Positions 21,759 to 32,673 of a DNA stretch of 64,000 nucleotides are shown piece after piece; position 1 is the stretch's first letter; each line of letters begins with the position of its first letter. Made by a program: the position numbers and the translations under genes. The notes below the pieces were generated by a model. It ran no database searches and had not been told where the DNA came from. It saw nothing but the letters and a program-made list of their open reading frames with translations. Source of the DNA: Calendula officinalis (Eukaryota > Streptophyta > Magnoliopsida > Asterales > Asteraceae); NCBI GenBank assembly GCA_963853835.1, contig OY970835.1:10035501-10099500 (forward strand), written 5' to 3'.

Positions 21759-24083
21759 TTAGAGCTTTGGAGAACTGCAAGGAGGCAGTTCAGAGGTTGT
21801 GGATTTAACTACCCATTTTAAAGATTTTTCAGATGATTGGATAATCCAATGAGATTTTTCATTTTTGATCCATGTGTATTTCACAAACGTTGAAGATTTG
21901 GTCGTTGTTTTGTTGTCGCTGTTTGAGGAACCTGAAGACTTTGGCTTAGGTGCGGAAGATCCTCGAGAAACTTTGCGACGAGAAGACGAGTGTTTATCAG
22001 AGATTGGTGGGGTTTTGGAAGAACTCTTCGCCTTTTTGGAAGCATGTGAAGATGAACCTTTTTTATTTGGTTTGTGTGGATGAGAGACAGATTTATTGCA
22101 TGGTTGTGGAAAACATGTTTTGCATGATTTTATAATTTTACCAGATTTCTGGAAAACATTGATTTTTAAACCACATGGAGCATTTAGCTTAACAAAAAAT
22201 CGATCATCATTCTGAGAAATTTGTTTATTTGTAGATTTATCTCTCAATATCTTTTTACCAAGTTTTTCAGATTTGACACACACATTACCAAAATCAGGTG
22301 AGTAATTTACAGGACGATAAACAGAAGCATCATACGCAGTTCCAAATGCAAGTGCCGGAGATTTAAATTTTTTGGAGTTGTTATTGTTAATTTTAACAGT
22401 GGAAGAAGAAACTGAAGACGTATATGGTCTAGACTTCTTAAGCTCGCAAGGCTTCTTAGGCGTGCTAGACTTAGACGAACTCGGTTTCTTAGAATGCACA
22501 TCTCCTTTGACTCCATTGGGCTTGGGCTCCTTGCTCCGAGGCTCTAAAGTACTAATGGAAGCATTTAGGACATGTGAATTAAAGTTTCTCCTCAAGATGA
22601 TTGGAACTGGGTTTGTTGGTGCTGGTCCTAATAAAGAGGATTTAGAATTTTGAGAAACAGTATTGTTCATTTTAGCTTTTAATTCTAAAATGGTGTCCTC
22701 TAAATTATGTATCTTATTTTGAAGGTTTTCTTTTTCTTTATCAAAGGCCTTTTGTATTTCATCAATTTCATATTCTAATTGTACAATTTTCTTTTCTAAA
22801 ATTAATGGAGGAACATAAAGCTTCGGTTCAATTGTTGGTTTTAAAACTTCATTGTCAGAGATGGAAAATTCTTCTGGAGTGACAATCGGGAAGTACTCAT
22901 TGTTTTCAAATTTTGCTTTATTCTTTTCATATGTATAGTTCAATTCAGAATAGTTAAAGCTAATTTGAACGTGTTCCTTCTTTTCTCTGTTGAACTTCTC
23001 GATTTCTGCTTCTTCATCTGGCATATGAAGGAAGCTTTGCCAGATTCCCAAGTTCATGTAATCGTAGTTATATAACGTTGGAAGAACATCTGCAGCTTTT
23101 TCCAGAGGGCGGATGTTTTCTGCTCCAAGACCCACTTTTGACTTGAAAGATCTGAACTCTTTAGGCTGGTTTAATTTTATCGTTTGTTCAGTATGACCAG
23201 CTTTCACAATTGTCTGCTCCAGTTTTGAGATGTGATCTTCAACATTTTCTTTTCTGACAGTAAGACTGTGGATAGTTGCTGATTGTTCATCGATTTCCTT
23301 TTTAAAATCATTTGTTATGTTTTTGATTTGTTCATTCAATTTTTGAATTTCGATGTCAGCCGTCTTCAACTGTTCTTGGTAGTCTTTTATCTTGATGTCT
23401 GAGGACTTCATCCATGTTTGCTGTCGACTGAGTTGGATAGCTAAGTCATTTATCAGCTGCTTGGAGTCGTCTTTGTCATTTGATACCGTCTTCATCGTTT
23501 TTAGGTTTGATATTTCAAGATTTTTTGTATTAATTATGTGATTTAGACGATTTACTTCACTGGTGTGAGCAGCTTGAAATGTTGACAGCTGTTGTTGTAA
23601 CTCTTGTGTTTTTTGATTTGAATTATTAATTTGATTTACTTGAGGAACAAGAGTTTCAAGTTGGCGACGAAAGGTTAAATTTTCATCTTTTAATTTTAGG
23701 ATTTGTGTATTTGATGCATTCGTTGTATTTATTTGTGTTTGTAGATCATTTTGTAACTCAGTAATTTGAAATTGAAAAACTGATTTTGATGTAGACAACT
23801 GATTTTGTAATTCCCTGTTTACTTGAGTTATTTGAAGAGAAACTTGACTTAATTCACTCAAATCATTTAAGAGTTGACCTTTTTCAGATTCCAAATCAGT
23901 TATTTGTTTGGTCAAATGTGATTTCTCATCAATTTTAGTTAAAAGCTTTTCATTAAACAAGGAATTCTCTGATTCATCAGTGTTTGAATCAGATAATAAA
24001 GAGTCAAAGGAGAAAGAGAGTACCTCATTTTCATCATCTTTTGGAATGCCTAACACAGCTGTAGCCTCAGTTGGTATTGCCAT
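21759..24083 (-). CDS. Gag-derived coiled-coil protein, 774 codons (element C)
   Basis: Uninterrupted frame. Residues about 1-30 overlap the gag remnant in another frame; about 30-300 form a long heptad-rich coiled coil (LTKQITDLESEK, repeated LQNQL/LKLKDENL units); about 300-420 include a globular-looking stretch (YNYDYMNLGIWQSFL); about 430-470 a second coiled coil (EKKIVQLEYEIDEIQK); about 500-740 a basic S/K/P-rich tail. The tail phrase VKYTWIKNEKSHWI also occurs in element B at about 50,390-50,430, where the matching protein is broken by several frameshifts. The usual capsid and zinc knuckle ahead of this region are deleted. The ATG at 24,083 is the first in frame; the frame just upstream is shifted. 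Function unknown; the domain belongs to gag, so a structural role or help in packaging is inferred. Confidence 0.8.
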   Translation of the reverse strand: MAIPTEATAVLGIPKDDENEVLSFSFDSLLSDSNTDESENSLFNEKLLTKIDEKSHLTKQITDLESEKGQLLNDLSELSQVSLQITQVNRELQNQLSTSKSVFQFQITELQNDLQTQINTTNASNTQILKLKDENLTFRRQLETLVPQVNQINNSNQKTQELQQQLSTFQAAHTSEVNRLNHIINTKNLEISNLKTMKTVSNDKDDSKQLINDLAIQLSRQQTWMKSSDIKIKDYQEQLKTADIEIQKLNEQIKNITNDFKKEIDEQSATIHSLTVRKENVEDHISKLEQTIVKAGHTEQTIKLNQPKEFRSFKSKVGLGAENIRPLEKAADVLPTLYNYDYMNLGIWQSFLHMPDEEAEIEKFNREKKEHVQISFNYSELNYTYEKNKAKFENNEYFPIVTPEEFSISDNEVLKPTIEPKLYVPPLILEKKIVQLEYEIDEIQKAFDKEKENLQNKIHNLEDTILELKAKMNNTVSQNSKSSLLGPAPTNPVPIILRRNFNSHVLNASISTLEPRSKEPKPNGVKGDVHSKKPSSSKSSTPKKPCELKKSRPYTSSVSSSTVKINNNNSKKFKSPALAFGTAYDASVYRPVNYSPDFGNVCVKSEKLGKKILRDKSTNKQISQNDDRFFVKLNAPCGLKINVFQKSGKIIKSCKTCFPQPCNKSVSHPHKPNKKGSSSHASKKAKSSSKTPPISDKHSSSRRKVSRGSSAPKPKSSGSSNSDNKTTTKSSTFVKYTWIKNEKSHWIIQSSEKSLKWVVKSTTSELPPCSSPKL

Positions 24084-24157
24084 GAATGCCAGGTTGGCAA
24101 TGCACTTTTATCCTCCTGGGCATTCGACCCGGCAGACAATATTTCTTTGGTAGTCAT
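24050..24157 (-). pseudogene. Gag N-terminal remnant (element C)
   Basis: ATG at 24,157 opens 35 codons starting MTTKEILSAGSN, matching the start of the element B gag (TSKDALSVGSD) at 46,979. A deletion then joins it, out of frame, to the coiled-coil region, and it stops at 24,050. It overlaps the start of the 774-codon ORF in another frame. Confidence 0.65.
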
Positions 24158-24533
24158 GTTAAGAACAATTCACGGGAATTTTGATTGAAACGGGGTAAAG
24201 AAAATTTTAAGAATGAGAAGGTTCTGGAATAGAATATGTGATGTAGACCGTGGATTGGTCTTCAAAAATTCAAAATTACCGAAATCTTAAACTGGTTATT
24301 CCAGAAGATAAAGTACACTTTAAATGTGCCTAAGATTTTCGAATTAGGGAAAAACGACGATCGGGTTAGAAACTGGGCTAAACGAAGTTTGGAAATTGAC
24401 CGAAAAATCACAAAAACGCAAATTAAGCGATCGAAACAAGCGTTTTTGGGCCGGCAAGTTGGGTAAAACGGACACCCGAGCTGAAAGTTATGACCGTTAC
24501 AGTACAGCCCCTTTTGACACGCGAGTGTAGAAA

Positions 24534-24815
24534 GAGTTCGGGCCGAAGTTGTGTAGAAGTTCGGGCCGAAGTTGTGTAGAAGTTCGGGCCGAAGTTGTGT
24601 AGAAGTTCGGGCCGAAGTTGTGTAGAAGTTCGGGCCGAAGTTGTGTAGAAGTTCGGGCCGAAGTTCGGGGTGAAGTTCGGGCCGAAGTTCGGGGTGAAGT
24701 TCGGGCCGAAGTTCGGGGTGAAGTTCGGGCCGAAGTTCGGGGTGAAGTTCGGGCCGAAGTTCGGGTTGAAGTTCGGGCCGAAGTTCGGGTTGAAGTTCGG
24801 GCCGAACTTGTTACT
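24534..24815 (-). repeat. CpG-rich leader tandem repeat (element C)
   Basis: Six copies with an exact 23-bp period (24,537, 24,560, 24,583, 24,606, 24,629, 24,652), each with the palindromic core TTCGGGCCGAA, followed by about six tighter copies of a 24-bp derivative with alternating TTCGGGGTGAA and TTCGGGCCGAA up to 24,810. Several frames are open through it on both strands, which is a by-product of the period and not evidence of coding. Confidence 0.88.
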
Positions 24816-25266
24816 GTTCTCGGGCCGAACATTTTCTTGCTCAGAACAGCTACGAACAGCCTTAAAAACCCACTTATTTGATCCTAAAATGCTCGTTTCT
24901 AACCCAAATTCTTTGATTTAAATCACAAACTTACCCAAATACTATTTCCTTCAATCCATTACTACTATATTACTCAAAAACAACCTAGATCTATCTGAAA
25001 ATTTGAATTTAGAGTGTTTTTGAAGCTTTAATGGTTTTTCTTAAAAATCTTAATTCTTCATCAGTATGGATTAGATTCGATACTAGCTTGATTCTAAGCT
25101 TAATATATCAATAAAAGGAAGCTATTCAATCCATAATAATAAGAAATAGTACCTTAAATCTGATTTTTGATCTTAAACCCCTTTTTCTTCAAAAACCTTC
25201 AAAAACCCACTGATTCTTCTGATTTTAACACCAATTGATGGATTTGGATCGTTTTCAAGATGAAAT

Positions 25267-25283
25267 TATGCTCTGATACCAAT
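25267..25283 (-). other. Element C primer-binding site
   Basis: Minus strand ATTGGTATCAGAGCATA directly after the 5' LTR; initiator tRNA-Met type. Confidence 0.9.
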
Positions 25284-25587
25284 TGAAAAGCATAGATTCA
25301 TTGATTCAATCCATAAAATGATGTTAGATGATGATTTTAGGATGAAACTTGGTAGAGAAGAAAGGGTTTTAGAGAGAGAAAGAAGAGAGATGGAGGAGAG
25401 AGCTTTTGCTGGAAATTTGGAATGTTTAATTGTGCAAAAGTTAAGGAATTAAGCCTTACACCTTGGTATTTATACCATGGCTTAATTCCTTGTTAGTTAG
25501 GACAATTTCCTAAATAAAACTTAACATATATACAATGTTACACTTTACCCCCCTAGACTATCTATTACAATTTTCTAATACCTAACA
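25284..25587 (-). repeat. Element C 5' LTR
   Basis: 304 bp, TG...CA ends on the minus strand, near-identical to 18,839-19,136. TATAAATA at 25,467-25,474 (minus) is a likely TATA box. Confidence 0.93.
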
Positions 25588-25592
25588 CCTTC

Positions 25593-26949
25593 TACATGTG
25601 ACTCATTCATCCTCCTTCTTATTGTAATGACACGTATAAGTATTATGCTCACACGTGTACATATTGAATCCACCTGGTGATCGATTAACTCACTGAAATA
25701 CTGGTGCATGTCTTTTACCCTTCTTATTAGGGGTTTTGTTATTAGGGTTCATTAACAACTGCATCTTCTCTTCTCTTGAAATTCAGGTTTGTCTTCCTCT
25801 TCATAACTGTTGTCATATATTCTATTATAAGGTTTGTCTTCTTCGTCACAAGGTTTGTACTCTATTGAAAGTATTCTCAATATGTTCTTTGTCTTCGTCT
25901 TCATAAGTAATTATTGTTTAAATTACTTAGTATCTCAATAGAATGGTTTTTCTTCTAGTTTCATAAGGTTTGAATACATTCTTAAGAATTGAAGGTAGGT
26001 TCTGAGTTTAATTTTATGTTTGTATCGTTTGGGGATAATAATAGAAATGCATATTTTTTCTAAAATTTGTAGTGCTGATCCAGTGCCGTTTCAAACTTAT
26101 AATCAATTTGGTGAATCAGAATTAGTAAAAGAAAATAGTTAGAATTCGGAAGATGAAATTCTAATTTTGAAGTTTTTTTTCCATGATTATTTCACACAGG
26201 CGTATTTGTTTTTTGGTAGAAAAACAAAACATGAGCACTCAAGGACAGCTAATTTTTTATTTCTATAAACAAAATTGTGGTACAGATTTCATAAAAAATT
26301 CAAGCTTATATTGCTTCCTTCACAATAGTCTTTAATTTATTTTAATTTTAGGTTTATTTTCTAGGCTCTTTTTATTTTTACTTTTTTAGTTTGTAGTCAA
26401 TTTGAAGTCTCCTCATTTAATTAGTGGACCTGCAGATGATACTATAAGAATTTTGAGAATAATAGAGAAATGCTATCTTTGTTTGGTGGTTTTGGAGGGC
26501 CTTGGAGGTCCAATTTACAAATTAAGTGTTTGACATCATAAATAGATCACACCATTCATTAGATACATCAATTTTTATCTTAATTGTTCTAAAACTCATT
26601 CAATAGCAATAATATATTAAACATTACAAAAATTAATTAATTTAAAATAACAAGAAGAATAGGAAAAAAGATGTAATGGCCATTTGAATTAACTACAGTG
26701 GTGATTTTGCTGGTGTAATGCATCTCGTGGGTACTTCTTAGGGGTGGGTCCATCTTTCAAACATATAATTGCAGTTATTACCAGTTGACCTCAAAAAATA
26801 ACCTAAGGTCTGACCTCATGTACTTGCAATGTAGATTCGTATTTTTATATGTTACATATTCTGTTAGGGCTTCTGCCACAATAATGTTTCAATATCCAAA
26901 TACTCCCTACCAACTAATGACCATTACTATTCTCATTTTACAGCAAGCA
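25593..26949 (+). other. Region upstream of the RPA-like gene
   Basis: No clear exon. 25,790-25,990 has repeated GGTTTGTCTTC words and a CAGGTTTGTC possible splice site; 26,000-26,700 is AT-rich. May hold the promoter, untranslated leader and first intron of the RPA-like gene. A 106-codon frame at 26,785-27,105 overlaps the first recognisable exon in the wrong frame. Confidence 0.35.
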
Positions 26950-27668
26950 TGTCAAGCATGTATCGACAGCTCACACCAGTATCCGAAATCACACCCCAAC
27001 AATTCGAGGACGATGGACAGCTGTTGTCCAAGTTCTAGACTGCGATCACGTCTTAAAGGCTTAAAACCAATCTTCTTACAAGAGGATATCGTTGGCAGAC
27101 TCTGAAGGCTTAGTGTTTACGGCCCTTGTTTTTTGTTATAATTTGGCCCACTAACCCTTTCATATTTAAACAGTACATGAGATATCATATTTCGAACGCT
27201 TTGGTCATCCCTAATGATAAAAAAATACGCAATCAGCTCCTTTCGGTTTTCGTGGGTTCTCAACAAACGCACCCTTGCTGAAGAGTGTTCTGAACACAAC
27301 CTGGTCAATTTACCATGTACCTTTAACTTCACGCAATTCACGAAACAACATGAACACGCAGAATCGGAGCGCCTTCATAGTAAATTACCTATTTGTCTTT
27401 AATAGATTTAGTCATATGAAATCTTTTAAACACTTATTTTAACTATTTCTGACTACAGATGTAAGAGGCATTGTAATCTGTTGTCTACCGAATCATGAAC
27501 AAGGACCTGACATTTTGACACGCAGAGATATTGTTATTATCAATGAAGAGTACTTCCAAAAATTTATAATTATTTGTACTATATTAAGTATATGTGTTAC
27601 ATATATATATTGTTTATTGCAGGAAAGTACCTCTGGTGGTGACTCTATGGAACCATTTTAATGACCAT
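26950..27668 (+). pseudogene. RPA70-like ssDNA-binding protein, 5' half, Helitron-associated
   Basis: Plant RPA1/RPA70-like OB-fold protein (DUF223 type), the class carried by plant Helitrons next to Rep/helicase. Recognisable pieces: YRQLTPVSEITPQQF (about 26,955-27,005), RWTAVVQVLDCD then ISLADSEGLVFTALVF (27,010-27,150), YMRYHISNALVIPN (about 27,173-27,215), then in a shifted frame ISSFRFSWVLNKRTLAEE to about 27,375. After an intron, GIVICCLPNHEQG and RRDIVIINEE (27,465-27,555), another intron ending TATTGCAG at 27,622, and VVTLWNHFNDH, where gypsy element D interrupts the exon. There is an in-frame TAA after VLKA and at least two frameshifts, so it is a pseudogene. Confidence 0.72.
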
Positions 27669-28548
27669 TGTAACACCACAATCTTAGAGTCATTTTTTTT
27701 AATATGCATACGTAAGCGATTTAAGAAATACCATAAATCCTAATTATTAGACATCATAAAAAAACATTTACATATTAACCAAATATATAAAACATTTAAA
27801 GGTGTTACTAAAAACGGGCTCGACTCGGTTTACAAAATCAGAATATGGTCAGACTTCCAAAACCCGACTCTAGTCAAGCTAAATCCACAACCTGAAAAGA
27901 GTCAACAAATGAGGGATTAGCACAAAGCTAAGTGAATAGAAATAACTATCAATTTGCATAACCACAACAAATTAGAAATAAAGAAAAATAAATCTGGAAA
28001 CCCTTCAAAACTTCCACAAGCAATTGGACGTTATAAGAGTATCGGCGGTCTGGCGCAGAACCTACAACTGTTGTTAGCCGAACAACAGTTTACCAATGGC
28101 CACTTTACTATTGGAACGATAGTCCCCCCTGACGGAACACATTCGTAGGAGTCCGAGCACCCCATCCAATCGTATCGAAGCCTAGCCAAAACCCACTATA
28201 GCTAACCTCTAGAAAACATGTGCACATACTACCATTAACAAACCCACAATTAATGGTACCACTAGAAAATTATTAAAAATAAAAAAAAAAATGAATTTTC
28301 CCAAAACTAGTCAAGATAGCGTCGCTATCTAAAGATAGCGTCGATATCCCCCAAAAAATAGCGTCCGCTATCTCAAGTCCAAACGCTATTTCGGGTTTCT
28401 GTACAATTTTCCAAAAATGTTAACAAGATAGCGCCGCTATCTTCTGATAGCGTCGCTATCTCCCCCAGACAGGCAAAAAATCCTGCAATTTCTCTTATGA
28501 ACTCCACCATTTCAACCTCTTTGTACATTACACAAAGAAGAAGGTTAA
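27669..28548 (-). repeat. Element D 3' LTR, truncated
   Basis: Matches 36,741-37,642. The remaining 1.5 kb (the U3 side) and the purine tract are deleted, and it joins the integrase stop codon directly. Confidence 0.9.
28315..28460. repeat. Cluster of GATAGCG palindromes in the D 3' LTR
   Basis: GATAGCGTCGCTATC, a palindrome with 7-bp arms around one base, at 28,315-28,329 and 28,446-28,460, with variants at 28,334 (CGATATC), 28,358 (CGTCCGCTAT) and 28,427 (CGCCGCTATC). Related but not identical cluster at 37,388-37,553 in the other LTR. Confidence 0.9.
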
Positions 28549-29420
28549 TTAGCAATTGCCACCTTATCGGCCGTCATCTGAATAATCTCGGGACCCACAA
28601 GCTGCTTTTCTCCCGCTTCAAACCAACACGTGGGAGTTCTACACCGTCTACCATACAACATTTCATACGGTGGCATATTGATACTTGAATGATAAGAGTT
28701 GTTATAAGAAAATTCAACCAAAGGTAAATGAGAATCCCACGACCCACCGTATTCTAGCACACAAGCTCGTAACATATCTTCCAAAGTTTGAATAGTTCTT
28801 TCTGAATGACCGTCTGTTTGTGGGTGATAAGTCGTGCTCAAATTTACCCGAGTACCCAATTCTCTTTGCAAACTCTTCCAAAAATTAGAAACAAATCGAG
28901 GATCCCGATCGGACACGATAGACAACGGAATCCCGTGGCGAGAAAATATCTCATCAATGTACAATTTAGCCAATTTATCAAGTGATGCGATCTCATTAGT
29001 GGCCAAAAAGTGAGCACTTTTTGTCAATCGGTCGACAATCACCCAAATCATATCATGGTTTCTCGATGTACGAGGGAGTTTTGTGACAAAATCCATTGTT
29101 ATATTCTCCCACTTCCATTCGGGTATTTCTAATTGCTTCAACGACCCGTACGACTTTTGATGCTCGGCTTTGACTTGAGCACATACATGGCATTTCTCAA
29201 CAAAATGAGCAATGTCGGTCTTCATAGTAGGCCACCAATAGAAAGCTTTCAAATCCTTATACATTTTCGTACTACCCGGGTGAATGGATAAGCGTGACTT
29301 ATGCGATTCGGATAATATTACCTCCCGTAAACCCCCGATTAAGGGCACCCAAATTCAAGACCGGAACGTTTTCAACCTTCGAGTATCTTCCACCAACTCC
29401 TCTTTTCTCTTTCTAATAAT
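28545..29420 (-). pseudogene. Gypsy integrase (element D)
   Basis: Open over 268 codons from 29,348. HHCC zinc domain: HKSRLSIHPGS, then KCHVCAQVK. DDE core: MDFVTKLP gives the first Asp, SDRDPRF the second, and GHSERTIQTLEDML the Glu, with YHPQTDGHSER in between. GPEIIQMTADKVAIAN then a TAA at 28,545, where the frame meets the truncated 3' LTR, so the C-terminal chromodomain-like end is lost. The frame is shared with the RNase H tail at 29,421 but separated from it by a stop and a valine in place of the usual Met region. Confidence 0.88.
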
Positions 29421-29850
29421 TTATGATTTGAAATTTTCATCTTTTAAGGCCTCCATTTGACATATTCTCAACCGATCAACAAGATCGGACATGATCTCTA
29501 TACGCATAAATTGTACAACTTTTGGCGATTCCTTACGGCTTAAGGCATCGGCAACTACATTGGCTTTCCCCGGGTGATATCGAATTTCACAATCGTAGTC
29601 TTTAATGAGCTCTAACCATCTTCGTTGCCTCATATTCAGTTCTTTTTGTGTGAAGACATATTGGAGGCTTTATGATCGGTACAAATAACACATTTGGTTC
29701 CATAAAGGTAATGTCTCCACAGTTTTAATTCAAAAATCACCGCCGCGAGCTCTAAGTCATGAGTCGGGTAGTTCTTTTCATGTAGTTTCAACTGTCGCGA
29801 GGCATAAGCAGTCACCCGGTCTCTTTGCATCAATACACAACCCAAACCCG
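29421..29850 (-). pseudogene. Gypsy RNase H (element D)
   Basis: Two frames, 29,636-29,845 and 29,421-29,633. LGCVLMQ-like start (GCVLMQRDRVTAYASRQL), DLELAA with the catalytic Glu, CTDHKA with an Asp, then after a frameshift RQRRWLELIKDYDCEIRYH and KANVVADALSRKE, the usual RNase H end. The first catalytic Asp region is broken by a stop. Confidence 0.85.
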
Positions 29851-30821
29851 CAATAGATGCATCACAAAAAAACTATAAAGTCATCTGACCCTTCGGGCAA
29901 TGCAAGTATTGGGGCTTGGCACAATAACTGCTTCAAGGTTTGAAACGCCTTTTCTTGCTAATCACCCCACCGATAAGGAACATCTTTCCGGTTCAGCTTT
30001 GTTAACGGGCTAGCAATCTTTGAAAAATTCTTTATAAACCTTCTGTAATAACCGGCCAACCCCAGAAAACTTTTAATTTCGGATGGAGTCTTCGGGACAC
30101 CCTAATTCATTACCGCTGGTATCCTTGAAGGATCAACTTTCACCCCGTCTTGTCAAATTACATGCCCCATAAACTGCACTTCTCGGACCCAAAACTCACA
30201 CTTCGAGAACTTAGCATAAAGTTGTTCCCGTCTCAAAGTGTCTAAAACTTGCCTCAAGTGATTTTCATGATCTAACTCGGTCTTGGAGTAAATAAGTATG
30301 TCATCAATAAAAACAATCACAAACTTATCAAGGAACGGTCGACATACCGAAAGGCATGACTAAAAATTCATAATGACCATATCTTGTTCGAAACGCGGTT
30401 TTAGGAATATCGTTTTCATGAACCCGGACTTGATGGTAACCCGACCTTAAATCAATCTTTGAAAAATACGAGGCCCCTGTAACTGATCAAATAAATCGTC
30501 AATACGCGGTAACGGATATTTAATTTTAACTGTTCGCTTGTTTAACTCCCGGTAATCAATGCACATTCTCAACGTGCCGTCTTTCTTTTTGACAAATAAA
30601 ACTGGTGCACCCCAAGGTGATGAACTCGCCCTAATAAAACCCTTATCCAATAATTCTTGTATCTGATTCATCATTTCCTGAATTTCTAACGGTGCCAATT
30701 TGTACGGAGCCTTGGCTACGGGACTGGCTCCCGGAACCAAATCAATTTTGAATTCTACCTCCCGAACAGGAGGTAGCCCAGGTAACTCTTCGGGAAAGAC
30801 CTCCGGGTATTCCGAAACCAC
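29851..30821 (-). pseudogene. Gypsy reverse transcriptase (element D)
   Basis: 30,447-30,821 is open: PEVFPEELPGLPPVREVEF, then KKKDGTLRMCIDYRELN and YPLPRIDDLFDQLQG. After a frameshift FSKIDLRSGYHQVRV (with the Asp of motif A) can be read at about 30,400-30,460, then VIVFIDDILIYSK at about 30,290-30,325, FIDD standing for YxDD. KSFLGLAGYYRRFIKNFSK follows near 30,030-30,080. At least two frameshifts and a few stops make it non-functional. Confidence 0.88.
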
Positions 30822-30839
30822 CCGAATGTCTTTAACAAT

Positions 30840-31486
30840 CTATTTTTCTTTTCTGACATCAATGGCATAGGCAAGGAATGATTCACACCCTTTGGCAAGA
30901 GATCTTCTGGCTTTCATAAATGAGATAATAGGGAGAGATGCATTACCCCGATCCCCGTGGGCCACTATGTGTGTCCCGCCAGGAAATGGAAAGGAAATCA
31001 ATTTCTTATCACAATTAATTAATGCCTTATTTAAACTAAGCCAATCCATTCCAAGGACCACATCAAAACTAGATATTGGCATTAACAATAAAAACATATT
31101 AAAACATGCCCCTTCAATATCAATATTTGCCCCAGTCACAGATGGTACCACATAACCATCAGCTACCTCCACTTCCAATGGAGTAGTTACCACAGATATA
31201 GGGAATTTCAAGTTAGCATGGAAATCCACAGAAATAAATGAGCGATTAGCTCCAAAATCAAACACACGAGCATCAATATTATTTATCGGGAACATACCAG
31301 TAATGACATCGTCTGTAGTTGTAGCCTCTTCAACCGTCATCCTAAATGCTCGACCCTCTAGTGTTGGACGATTCTTCCTCTTCTGAGGATATGATGCCAC
31401 CGACCCGCCAACCGACCCGGATCCCGAACTCGATCTCCTTTCTGATGGGCAATCACCGGCCCTGTGACCCTCTTTATGGGAATTCC
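30840..31486 (-). pseudogene. Gypsy gag C-terminus and protease (element D)
   Basis: Begins with half a zinc knuckle (GHRAGDC; the first CxxC is cut off by element A2), a serine-rich linker, then an aspartic protease: VFDFGANRSFIS stands where DSG or DTG is expected, so the catalytic triad is changed to DFG in this copy. FDVVLGMDWLSLNKALINC is the standard second protease block. A single TAG at 30,840 separates it from the RT frame, which is otherwise in phase. Confidence 0.85.
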
Positions 31487-32627
31487 TGCTGGGTTTCATT
31501 AACACTGATTGACCACTTGGGTCAACCTCCTAGATCACTTGGTTCGAACCATACTGACCAAGAACATGAACTTGTTCTTGACCTGTTAAACCATCTAGCT
31601 AATTTAATCCCTAAAAGCCGAAGTGGGATTAAACTTAATCCTTAAACCCTAAAGGATTGGGATCTTGGAAATCTAGATTAGATTAACAAGGAAGAAATCT
31701 TGTACGAAAAACCCGAACACACACACACAGTTGTGTGTGTTTGTCGACCATCAACCAAAGAACCCTAGGGTTCTTTGGTCGAAATCGTTCAAGAGGAGAA
31801 GAAGGGAAAAAGGGTTTCCCAAAAACATACCTTGTTGTTTGCTTAAGAAAGTCCACTGATGATGAACACGACGAGCGACCTTCTAGTTGATCCTTGCAAT
31901 CATCTTCAATCTTCAAGTCATGAAGAATATGAAGAATGAACGAACGAAGAACGAAGAACACCAAGAACTTGGTGATGCTCTTATTCGGCTGAAACTAAAG
32001 GGAGAGGGGGAAGGGAATTTGTGTACTATTCAAGGGGTTTTAGGGTTACCCTATGCCTCTTATTTATAGATAAATAAGTTGCGCTTAGGACCCTTAGTTT
32101 AATTAAGATCAAATCTTTAATTAAACTTTCCTTTTTACATTTCCTTTCCTTATAGTTTATTATTCTTTTATTATTGTACTTAACTATTAAATGTCTAGTA
32201 TTTATAAACTTAGTATATTTCGTGTATATAAATATATATACGAAATATATACTTTGTATTAATACTTTTAATAATTAATTATATAATAACCTTTATATAA
32301 TTTACACAATAATATTATCCAATTACCATATGATTTAATTACTTTAAATCATAATATGGATAATCTATAATTAACACATTGTATATTTACTCAACTAGTA
32401 AGTGTATAAAAACTTGTATTAATTAGTTAGATAAACTAATCTAGTAATAAGTCAAACTTGACTTAATACTTAACTTGATTCATAAATGACTATTATGAAT
32501 CAATCCTCTTCCAAATATCATTACATATCTTACTCGTATTACATGCACTCATCGGTGTGACCCTTAAGTGTTTCGTAGGCATGGATGTATCATCATAGGT
32601 TGACTAACTGTGCACATAAATCCTTCA
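31487..32627 (-). repeat. Element A2 LTR (3' side)
   Basis: 1,141 bp, same layout as 672-1,815, including the GAAGAAC repeats and AT-rich half; outer end TGCTGGG instead of TGAAGGG. Confidence 0.88.
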
Positions 32628-32673
32628 GACTCCCACTTGTGCAAGTTTGTAACATTTGTCCTAATGATACGAG

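Larger units (their letters stand above)
18839..25587 (-). mobile_element. Element C: pol-less Sirevirus-like copia element with an intact coiled-coil ORF
   Basis: 6,749 bp on the minus strand, flanked by exact 5-bp duplications CCTTC (18,834-18,838 and 25,588-25,592). In sense order: 5' LTR (25,284-25,587), initiator-tRNA primer site, leader with a 23-bp repeat array, a 35-codon gag N-terminal remnant, a 774-codon coiled-coil ORF, the conserved 3' domain, purine tract, 3' LTR. Capsid core, zinc knuckle, protease, integrase, RT and RNase H are absent. The LTRs differ by only about four substitutions and one short indel, so insertion is recent. It must have moved with enzymes from another element. 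Confidence 0.93.

Noticed and set aside
24497..24921. Frames reading repeated RTSARTS, EVRAEVRG and KFGPKFG
   Set aside because: All come from the 23/24-bp leader tandem repeat, open on both strands.
26785..27105. 106-codon ORF as a gene
   Set aside because: It overlaps the RPA-like exon in a different frame; the RPA wording is in the other frames.
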